DNA of 11,205 nucleotides from JBBDNT01 sp040877445. GTDB taxonomy: Bacteria; Planctomycetota; Planctomycetia; Planctomycetales; Planctomycetaceae. A model generated the notes under the pieces. That model had not been told where the DNA came from, searched no databases, and saw nothing but the letters and a program-made list of their open reading frames with translations. Below are positions 6,612 through 11,205 of the stretch, piece after piece. How positions within the stretch are numbered: the stretch's first letter is position 1; each line of letters opens with the position of its first letter. Position numbers and translations under genes: made by a program. The stretch is taken from positions 1 through 11,205 of the forward strand of contig JBBDNT010000308.1 of assembly GCA_040877445.1 (NCBI GenBank). The letters are read 5' to 3'.

Positions 6612-7526
6612 TTGTTCCGTCCATTCCCATCGCTCGCGGCCCGGCGCTTCACGCCGGGACTCGCGCTGTGGCTGCCGCTCGCGCTGCCTTTGTGCGGCTG
6701 CGAGTTGCTGCGCTCGGCGGGAATGGGACCGCGCGCCGATGTCTCGAGCGCGGCGGGGGAGGAATCCCGGGCCGCGTCCTTGCGGCCGATCCCGAAGCCC
6801 CGCGACGCCTTCGTGGTCGAAGTCTTGTTCGTCGAACGTCCGGCCGGCGACCCGCTGCTGGGGTCCGAACTGTGGAGCGAACTGGCGCAGCCGGGAGAAC
6901 TGCCGGCGACGACTCGGGATCTGCTGGAAGAGAACGGCTTTCGACTGGGAACTTGCGGTTCGACCGCCCCGCGGGCGCTGCAGGTGTTGCTCGCCCGCTC
7001 GGTTCACGAGGTGCTCGCGGTCCGCTCCGGCGAATCGGGCGACGCGCCGCAGACCACGTTGATGTCGCATCGCGTGGCGCTCCAGTCCCACGGCGAAACC
7101 GAGCTGCAAACCAGCCCGGTCTATCCCGCCTGTTCGATCGCGATCCGCTCCGGCGGGGCCGCCCGCGAGCGGCGTTTCGAACAAGCCCGGTGCCTGTTCC
7201 GCGTCACGGCCGAACGCGTGCAGGACGGATGGGTCCGCCTCGAATTCTCCCCCGAGGTCCACCACGGCGAATTGAAGACGCGGCACGTCGCGGGGAACGG
7301 CGGGTTCGTGCTGAAGTCGACGCAGGAAGTCGCCCCGTTCCCGGTGCAACGCTTCGCCGTCACGCTCAATCTCGGCGAAATGGTCGTGCTTTCGGCCGAT
7401 CCCGATCGGCCCGACTCGCTCGGCCGACACTTCTTCATCGGCGCCGGCGAAGACGAGCCGTTGCAGCGACTGATCGTGATTCGCCTGGCGGACATGAAGC
7501 GGACCGACCCGATCTACTCGCGGTGA
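6612..7526 (+). CDS. Predicted lipoprotein, TTG start, 304 aa, function unknown
   Basis: No ATG precedes the signal sequence downstream of the promoter. The TTG at 6612 has GGAG 9 nt upstream (6599-6602). It gives a clean signal peptide: basic residues R11-R12, a hydrophobic stretch 'LALWLPLALPL' (17-27) and then 'CGC', where C30 (L-C-G-C) or C28 is the lipidation cysteine. The mature part has 'DAFVVEVLFVERPAGDPLLG', 'LLEENGFRLGTCG' and a run of beta-rich segments ending in 'LQRLIVIRLADM'. I do not recognise a named domain. It looks like a secreted beta-sandwich protein of a planctomycete-specific family. It would be anchored to the outer face of a membrane. It is probably transcribed alone, because the next gene has its own promoter after a 196-nt gap. 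Confidence 0.74.
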   Translation: MFRPFPSLAARRFTPGLALWLPLALPLCGCELLRSAGMGPRADVSSAAGEESRAASLRPIPKPRDAFVVEVLFVERPAGDPLLGSELWSELAQPGELPATTRDLLEENGFRLGTCGSTAPRALQVLLARSVHEVLAVRSGESGDAPQTTLMSHRVALQSHGETELQTSPVYPACSIAIRSGGAARERRFEQARCLFRVTAERVQDGWVRLEFSPEVHHGELKTRHVAGNGGFVLKSTQEVAPFPVQRFAVTLNLGEMVVLSADPDRPDSLGRHFFIGAGEDEPLQRLIVIRLADMKRTDPIYSR

Positions 7527-7618
7527 ATCCGGAATTTTTCGCCGATTCGCGCGCCCCGCCGGACGTGCCGCCGCGACTGGAATGTCGACGCGCGGCGAAC
7601 GATCCGGCCGGATTTCGG

Positions 7619-7647
7619 TTGCTTTGGGTCGCCGCCGCGGTCAAGAT
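7619..7647 (+). promoter_or_regulatory. Candidate promoter of the small exported coiled-coil gene
   Basis: TTGCTT (7619-7624) and CAAGAT (7642-7647) are separated by 17 nt, about 75 nt before the ATG at 7723. The match is moderate. It lies in the only gap between the lipoprotein and the next gene. Confidence 0.38.
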
Positions 7648-7722
7648 GGTTCTGTTTCGAAACGGGATCATCCGTCCGTCGCTTTCCGCCTTGTGGTTCA
7701 CCAACGCTTCGGAGCCGTTCCC

Positions 7723-8202
7723 ATGAAGAAGACCGTTCTCGCCGGATCGCTTGTGTGTCTGTTGCCGCTGTTGGCCGTTCTCGCCTCGCGCGCGGACGAT
7801 TCCGCGATCACGAACGCGGCCGACGACCGGACCGTGGCGCAGGCGGAGCCTGCCGACGCTCCCGCGACACGGGAGCCGGCCGCCCGTCCACCGCGCCGCG
7901 AGTCGCGCGGCCGGCTGCCGAACTACTATCGCCAGGTCGGGGTGAGCGAGGAGCAGCGCGGCCGGATCTACGGCATCCAGTCGAACTATCAGGAGCGGAT
8001 CGCGGCGATCGAACAGCAGTTGCGCGAGTTGACGGAGCAACGGGACAAGGAAGTCGAAGCAGTGCTCACCGCGGAGCAGCGGACCGAATTGCAGAAACTC
8101 GAGGCGGAAGCGGCGGCACGCCGCGCCGAGGCGGCTGAACGCCGTCGGGCGGAAGCGGGCGCGCGGCCGCGTCCCGAATCGGCCACGCCGGTTGAGCCTT
8201 AG
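7723..8202 (+). CDS. Small exported coiled-coil protein with LTxxQ-like motif
   Basis: This 159-aa protein has a standard signal peptide (MKK, hydrophobic core to about residue 22, probable cleavage after A24 in 'ASRA-DDS'). A Pro/Ala/Arg-rich linker follows to about residue 62, then 'RLPNYYRQVGVSEEQRGRIY' (64-83), and a long charged helix to about 143 containing 'VEAVLTAEQRTELQKLE' (111-127). The VSxEQ...LTAEQ pattern recalls the LTXXQ motif of Spy/CpxP-like periplasmic proteins, which act as chaperones or stress sensors, but the similarity is short. The ATG is preceded by GGAG with 8-nt spacing. Related short secreted proteins are common in planctomycetes. The precise role is unknown. Confidence 0.8.
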   Translation: MKKTVLAGSLVCLLPLLAVLASRADDSAITNAADDRTVAQAEPADAPATREPAARPPRRESRGRLPNYYRQVGVSEEQRGRIYGIQSNYQERIAAIEQQLRELTEQRDKEVEAVLTAEQRTELQKLEAEAAARRAEAAERRRAEAGARPRPESATPVEP

Positions 8203-8236
8203 GGAATCGCGCATCGACGACCATTCGAGTTTTTCG

Positions 8237-8286
8237 GCAATGCGGGCGGGGGCGGATCGAACCCCCCCCCCCCGCCCATGCGCATT
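8237..8286. repeat. G/C-tract inverted repeat with a C12 homopolymer
   Basis: GGGCGGGGG (8244-8252) pairs perfectly with CCCCCGCCC (8269-8277). An outer AATGC/GCATT pair (8239-8243 and 8282-8286) extends the hairpin past a short bulge. The loop side carries an uninterrupted run of 12 C (8262-8273). There is no U tract, so it is not a classic intrinsic terminator. It could still stop or process the transcript from the upstream gene. Confidence 0.55.
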
Positions 8287-8306
8287 AGCGATGGGCAGCC
8301 ACGATC

Positions 8307-8837
8307 ATGAGCGACGCCTCCACCCTCGCCCGCGACTTCTGCGATTACGCCTGCACCAAGCTCGGCGACTCGCTCGCGCAGATCGAGAAGTGCCTCGCGC
8401 TGCTCAGCCTCGAACAGGTCTGGCGGCGGCCCAACGAGGTCTCCAACGCCATCGGGAACCTGGTGATCCACCTCGACGGCAACGTCAAGCTGTGGATTCT
8501 CAAGGAACTCGGCGGCGAACCGTTCGAGCGCGACCGGGCTGCCGAGTTCGCCCAGCGCGATCCGCTGCCGATCGAGAAGATCCTCGGCGAACTGCGGACG
8601 ACGGTCGAGCGGGCGCAGCAGGTGATCGCCGGCCAGCGCGCCGAGCACCTGTCGCAGCGGGTGACCATTCAAGGTTACGACGTGACGCGGTTGGAGGCGG
8701 TGTTCCACGTGGTCGAGCACTTCTCGCTTCACACCGGGCAGATCGTGTACGCGACCAAGCTGTCGATCGATCAGGATCTCAGCCTGTACGACGCGCAGGG
8801 CCGCCGGAAAGACGGCCGCACCGCCGGCACGCCGTGA
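8307..8837 (+). CDS. DinB-like four-helix metal-binding protein
   Basis: The 176-aa helical protein has the DinB/YfiT layout: an early histidine (H55 in 'NLVIHLDGNVKLWI') and a late 'HVVEHFSLHTGQIVY' block with H134, H138 and H142. H55, H138 and H142 fit the three-histidine metal site of this superfamily, whose members include thiol-dependent transferases and many proteins of unknown activity. The length is typical. No good ribosome binding site precedes the ATG, but no in-frame upstream start fits better. It stands alone between a G/C hairpin and the promoter of the next gene. The exact reaction cannot be predicted. Confidence 0.83.
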   Translation: MSDASTLARDFCDYACTKLGDSLAQIEKCLALLSLEQVWRRPNEVSNAIGNLVIHLDGNVKLWILKELGGEPFERDRAAEFAQRDPLPIEKILGELRTTVERAQQVIAGQRAEHLSQRVTIQGYDVTRLEAVFHVVEHFSLHTGQIVYATKLSIDQDLSLYDAQGRRKDGRTAGTP

Positions 8838-8930
8838 CGCGCGCGATCGCTCCGGCGCGAGCGACCAAACGGCCGCCCGCCGTCGAACGACGCATGTCCG
8901 CCCCGCGTCCCGCCTGAACGCAAGCGGGGC

Positions 8931-8959
8931 TTGGTGACTCGGCTCGAAACTGTTAAAGT
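8931..8959 (+). promoter_or_regulatory. Candidate promoter of the methyltransferase gene
   Basis: TTGGTG (8931-8936) and TAAAGT (8954-8959) are separated by 17 nt, 43 nt before the ATG at 9003. The half-site TTG and the TAAAGT hexamer are good matches. Confidence 0.5.
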
Positions 8960-9002
8960 CCCGCCGCGCCGCCGCCATCGCCGATTCTCGACGAGGACCG
9001 CC

Positions 9003-10046
9003 ATGTCCACCCTCGCCCCCTCCCGCCCGGTTCGCGCCGCCGAACCGCAAGTCGAACTCGAACGCGCCGATTGCCCCCTGTGCGGTCGCGACGATGCCCG
9101 GCCGGTCATCTCGGCGCCCGACCGGACGACCGGCATCGGGGGCGAGTTTCACGTCGTCCGCTGCCGCGCATGCGGCGCGCAATACACCAATCCGCGTCCC
9201 ACCCCCGAAACGATCGGCCTGTTCTACCCCAGAGGCTATTCCCCCTGGAACGAGAACGAAGAGCGCCGTCCCGCGCGCGCGCGGTTCATGAAATCGCTGG
9301 AGCGGGCCGTGCTGGAAACTTGGCTCGGCTACCCGCGAACCGCCCCCCGCGAACCGCTGCCGCGCCCGCTCGCCGCCCGATTGGGGCTGTTGCTCATCCG
9401 CCGCAGCCGGCAGCGGCAATCCTGGATACCGTGGCGCGCGCCCGGCCGACTGCTCGATTTCGGCTGCGGCGGCGGAAGCTTTCTGATGCGGATGCGCGAG
9501 TTCGGCTGGGACGTGCGGGGAATGGACGTGTCCGCCGAGTGCGCCCGCGCCGTCACCGAGCGGACCGGCATTCCGGTCGATGTGGGAACGTTGCCGCATC
9601 CCGACGTTCGCCCGGAATCGTTCGATGCGATCACTCTCTGGAACGCTCTGGAGCACGTGCACTCGCCCCGCGCGACGTTGAGGGCCGTCCGCGAGGCGTT
9701 GTCTCCCGGCGGGCTGGTCGTCGTCGGCGTGCCGAACATCGACTCGTGGACCTTCCGCGAATTCGGGACCGATTGGCACCCGTTGGAACTGCCGCGACAT
9801 CTGACCCACTTCACGCCGGAGACGCTGTCGCGGATGCTCGAAGCCGAAGGCTTCCGGCTGCTGTCGCTGGAACACGTGTCGCGCCCCGGTTTTCTGCGTC
9901 ACTCGGTGGAACTGGTCCAGAACGCGGGCCGCAACGCGCCCCAACTGCTGCGGCTGCGGAAGGGCCGCCGCGCCCGGGCCGCGGCGGACCGCGCGGAGCG
10001 CCACCGCGAAGCGGACTTCATCCGCGCGGTGGCGGCGCGCGACTGA
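9003..10046 (+). CDS. Class I SAM-dependent methyltransferase with N-terminal zinc ribbon
   Basis: The 347-aa protein begins with a zinc ribbon: 'CPLCG' (C24, C27) and 'CRACG' (C54, C57), followed by 'YTNPRPTPETIGLFYPRGY', a stretch common in methyltransferases of surface-glycan gene clusters. The Rossmann core shows motif I 'LLDFGCGGGSFL' (150-161), an acidic end of strand 2 'VRGMDVS' (171-177), 'FDAITLWNALEHV' (207-219, motif IV with the E-H-V signature) and 'LSPGGLVVVGVPN' (233-245). 'WHPLELPRHLTHFTPETL' is a typical later block. The tail is Arg/Ala-rich. The methyl acceptor is unknown; sugar, lipid or small-molecule substrates are all possible. GAGG lies 7 nt before the ATG. The gene appears to be monocistronic. 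Confidence 0.88.
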   Translation: MSTLAPSRPVRAAEPQVELERADCPLCGRDDARPVISAPDRTTGIGGEFHVVRCRACGAQYTNPRPTPETIGLFYPRGYSPWNENEERRPARARFMKSLERAVLETWLGYPRTAPREPLPRPLAARLGLLLIRRSRQRQSWIPWRAPGRLLDFGCGGGSFLMRMREFGWDVRGMDVSAECARAVTERTGIPVDVGTLPHPDVRPESFDAITLWNALEHVHSPRATLRAVREALSPGGLVVVGVPNIDSWTFREFGTDWHPLELPRHLTHFTPETLSRMLEAEGFRLLSLEHVSRPGFLRHSVELVQNAGRNAPQLLRLRKGRRARAAADRAERHREADFIRAVAARD

Positions 10047-10123
10047 CCCGCGCGCCGCGCCGCCGTCCACGAAACCGGTCGACGACGGCTGCCGAGAGGC
10101 TTCGGTGCCCGGTCCGACGCCGC

Positions 10124-10152
10124 TTTCCGGGAGCGGGGTTTTCGCTTAGAAT
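10124..10152 (+). promoter_or_regulatory. Candidate promoter upstream of a structured non-coding stretch
   Basis: TAGAAT (10147-10152, within CTTAGAAT) is a very good -10 hexamer. The -35 position (TTTCCG, 10124-10129) is weak. No credible protein gene follows; what follows is a series of three hairpins and then the tRNA-Arg fragment. Confidence 0.42.
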
Positions 10153-10157
10153 CGGCC

Positions 10158-10265
10158 ATGACGCTGCCTCCTTCGCTAAGGGGGAGGTGGCGTCGCCCCG
10201 CTCCGGCCGCTAACCGGGGCGGGGCAACTTTTACTACCATCGCTCGTCTGGTCGGTAGTAAGGCC
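10158..10265 (+). ncRNA. Candidate structured RNA: three consecutive hairpins
   Basis: Three inverted repeats follow directly on a good -10 box. Hairpin 1 has an 11-bp stem (10161-10171 with 10183-10193, two G-U pairs). Hairpin 2 is CGCCCCG (10194-10200) with CGGGGCG (10215-10221), starting at the very next base. Hairpin 3 is TTACTACC (10231-10238) with GGTAGTAA (10254-10261), perfect over 8 bp. The predicted transcription start near 10159 would place hairpin 1 at the 5' end of the RNA. I do not recognise a known RNA family. It could be an independent small RNA, a leader of the tRNA transcript, or a regulatory DNA site. The ends are approximate. Confidence 0.38.
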
Positions 10266-10317
10266 GAAGAAAAGCGAAAACCGGGAAGCCACGAAAACCC
10301 CTTTGTTACCTTGTCAA

Positions 10318-10356
10318 GCACCCGTAGCTCAGGCGGATAGAGCGGCGGTTTCCTAA
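10318..10356 (+). pseudogene. 5' half of a tRNA-Arg(CCU) gene, broken in the anticodon loop
   Basis: The segment has the acceptor 5' strand GCACCCG (10318-10324), TA, a D arm (GCTC 10327-10330, loop AGGCGGATA, GAGC 10340-10343), G26, the anticodon-stem 5' strand GCGGT (10345-10349) and the loop TTCCTAA (10350-10356) with anticodon CCT at 10352-10354. The expected ACCGC anticodon-stem strand does not follow. No T arm ending in CGGGTGC occurs in the remaining 850 nt. The gene is therefore cut exactly at the anticodon loop, the usual crossover point of tRNA-targeting integrases. It cannot make a functional tRNA as it stands. The CCU anticodon reads only AGG, which a UCU-anticodon tRNA can also cover. 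Confidence 0.85.
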
Positions 10357-10480
10357 AAGATGGAAGCCATTCGCCCGAATGCAGGAAAGCAAGGGATTTA
10401 CCTTGCGAAACGCATTCTCGGCAGTCGCAATCTTGCCGAAGGTTCCCCCTTATTCAGGGGGCGCGGGTGTCGCTGACACC
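10347..10480. repeat. Hairpin-rich segment abutting the broken tRNA-Arg
   Basis: Inverted repeats occur back to back: GGTTTCC (10347-10353, inside the tRNA) with GGAAGCC (10362-10368); GAATGC (10377-10382) with GCATTC (10412-10417), enclosing GCAAGG (10389-10394) with CCTTGC (10401-10406); TCGGCA (10418-10423) with TGCCGA (10434-10439); CCCCC (10445-10449) with GGGGG (10457-10461) around a 7-nt loop; and GGTGTC (10466-10471) with GACACC (10475-10480) around GCT. The stretch 10357-10515 holds no gene I can support. The last two hairpins lie 36-70 nt downstream of the minus-strand zinc-finger gene and could help end its transcript, although no U tract follows them. Confidence 0.6.
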
Positions 10481-10515
10481 GGGGGCGACGGGCGGGAGTC
10501 TTCCACAGTTTGGGG

Positions 10516-10821
10516 TCAGTGTTCGTCCCGCACGCGACACTGCCGCCCCATCATCCGGGCCATCGACCGCGGCCGGAATTCGACGGATCGTTGCGCCAGC
10601 ATCGCCCGTGCCCGCTCTTCGGAGTAGCCGAGATGCCGCAGTCGATCGTAGGGAGTCCATTCGGCTTGAATCTCTTCGCAGCGTCGGCGGAGTTCGTCGG
10701 GAGGCGGGACGACGAACGATTGGTACTCGGCTTGGCAATCCTTGCACCGAACGACCGTCCTCGCGGAGACCGGTTCGCCGCAGTCGGCACACTTCGGCCG
10801 CGGCTTGTGCCTGCCCATCAT
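10516..10821 (-). CDS. 101-aa zinc-finger protein of an accessory region
   Basis: I start it at the first of two tandem ATGs (10819-10821), because the longer frame to 10938 would read through the terminator stem. 'KCADCGEPVSARTVVRCKDC' places C11, C14, C26 and C29 as a four-cysteine zinc-binding site. It is followed by a helical region 'PPDELRRRCEEIQAEWTPYD' and 'RLRHLGYSEERARAMLAQRS', and an Arg-rich C-terminus. Small zinc-ribbon proteins with an 'EIQ..W' helix are, in my experience, typical of planctomycete phage or integrative elements, and DNA binding is plausible. GGGGCG just upstream is a weak ribosome binding site. Function is unknown; the family similarity is from memory and unverified. 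Confidence 0.66.
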   Translation of the reverse strand: MMGRHKPRPKCADCGEPVSARTVVRCKDCQAEYQSFVVPPPDELRRRCEEIQAEWTPYDRLRHLGYSEERARAMLAQRSVEFRPRSMARMMGRQCRVRDEH

Positions 10822-10867
10822 TCGCCCCGGTTCGCGAGTTCGGATTCGATGCCGCTCACTACGAACG

Positions 10868-10899
10868 AAAAAGGGAGGGCAGCTACGAGCTACCCTCCC
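10868..10899 (-). terminator. Intrinsic terminator of the rightmost minus-strand gene
   Basis: On the minus strand GGGAGGG (10899-10893) pairs with CCCTCCC (10879-10873). An inner AGCT/AGCT pair (10891-10888 with 10884-10881) closes on a 3-nt loop with one mismatch. Five U follow (10872-10868). It lies 40 nt past the stop of the partial gene and ahead of the zinc-finger gene, so the two are separate transcription units. Confidence 0.85.
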
Positions 10900-10939
10900 G
10901 CTCCCGTGACCACAATCGGGAGATGTTCCGCCGACCACT

Positions 10940-11205
10940 TCACCGCCCCGCCCGTTGCGCTCGACGCAATTTCTTCGGCCGGCCGCCCCGGTGAAGCCGC
11001 AAGAGGATCTTCGTGTCCCGTCTCATCGCCTTCCTGAATTCCGGCGACCGCCGATCCAACAGCACTTCCTCGCGGGCATCTTCGCTGCCGACGCGAGTCT
11101 CATCGTGGAGTTTTTCGTGCCGCAGTTCGATATCGTGAAATTGAAAACACGGGGTCTTCGCCAGAATCCGTGGGTCGAAAGTGTTGTCTTCCAGCTCCGC
11201 TCGGG
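10940..11205 (-). CDS. Unrecognised protein, N-terminus beyond the window
   Basis: A minus-strand frame is open from the right edge (first whole codon at 11203) to TGA at 10940-10942, giving 87 residues. It reads 'ELEDNTFDPRILAKTPCFQF', then 'HDIELRHEKLHDETRVGSED' and a very basic tail ('KILLRLHRGGRPKKLRRAQR'). Residue composition and third-position GC are coding-like, and a good terminator follows, so this is a real gene end. I recognise no family. The basic tail suggests nucleic-acid contact. It probably belongs to the same accessory region as the zinc-finger gene. Confidence 0.62.
   Translation of the reverse strand, partial: RAELEDNTFDPRILAKTPCFQFHDIELRHEKLHDETRVGSEDAREEVLLDRRSPEFRKAMRRDTKILLRLHRGGRPKKLRRAQRAGR

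Noticed and set aside
8253..8277. tRNA T-arm-like text (GGATCGAACCCCC on the plus strand)
   Set aside because: No acceptor stem, anticodon arm or D arm surrounds it. It arises from the G/C hairpin and C tract.
8199..10070. Minus-strand open frame of 623 codons
   Set aside because: It is antisense to the DinB-like and methyltransferase genes, which have clear motifs. Such frames are expected in GC-rich DNA.
10158..10340. 60-codon plus-strand frame starting just after the TAGAAT box
   Set aside because: It runs through three hairpins and into the tRNA-Arg half, has no ribosome binding site, and has no protein-like composition.
10445..10470. T-arm-like hairpin (5-bp stem, 7-nt loop) followed by CGGGTGT, which could pair with the tRNA-Arg acceptor GCACCCG
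   Set aside because: The loop TTATTCA lacks the TTCRA consensus, two extra bases separate stem and acceptor strand, and there is no matching anticodon stem. It is probably chance.
10347..10700. Group I intron in tRNA-Arg(CCU), a known intron location in some bacteria
   Set aside because: The exon-like stem and a 'GCGAAAC...GCAATC' stretch invite the idea, but I find no P7 signature (GACTA-type R and matching S elements) and no 3' exon in the window.
1..11205. CRISPR array, insertion-sequence transposase, rRNA
   Set aside because: No regularly spaced direct repeats, no transposase motifs and no rRNA sequence were seen on either strand.

Overview
The window is GC-rich DNA that reads like a planctomycete chromosome (Planctomycetota; inferred). 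The signs are an S1-domain protein with a very long Ala/Pro/Glu-rich N-terminus, a solute:sodium symporter (SSS) with a large soluble insertion, secreted small proteins of planctomycete style, and an integrated element of the replication-relaxation type joined to a tRNA end. No database search was possible, so family names rest on motif recognition.

Layout. (1) 1-755 is the right end of an integrated element. A partial replication-relaxation-like gene and a small overlapping ORF, both on the minus strand, abut the 3' half of a tRNA(CAU) gene (713-755), which forms the att junction. (2) 756-3150 holds a minus-strand unit: the 705-aa S1 protein, followed 22 nt downstream by a 59-aa GTG-start membrane/zinc-ribbon protein that is easy to miss. 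(3) 3151-3457 is a divergent intergenic region with candidate promoters on both strands. (4) 3458-3744 is the wreck of a secreted metallophosphoesterase-like gene: an N-terminal part is joined out of frame to a short possible C-terminal part. (5) 3906-6492 is a promoter followed by a two-gene unit, a small DUF3311-like membrane protein and the SSS symporter, overlapping by ATGA. (6) 6499-8202 has a near-consensus sigma70 promoter and a TTG-start lipoprotein, then a second promoter and a small exported coiled-coil protein with an LTxxQ-like motif. (7) 8237-10046 has a hairpin with a C12 tract, a DinB-like protein, a promoter and a zinc-ribbon SAM methyltransferase. (8) 10124-10480 contains a -10 box with no obvious protein gene, three consecutive strong inverted repeats, the 5' half of a tRNA-Arg(CCU) gene that stops at the anticodon loop, and another run of hairpins. 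(9) 10516-11205 is probably another accessory region, with a 101-aa zinc-finger protein, an intrinsic terminator and a partial unrecognised gene, all on the minus strand.

The roughly 9.5 kb between the two broken tRNA genes looks like ordinary chromosome (translation, transport, envelope and housekeeping enzymes), and both flanks look mobile. The strongest leads are the split tRNA-Arg gene with the structured DNA/RNA around it (10147-10480), the tRNA(CAU) att junction, and the internally deleted phosphoesterase gene.
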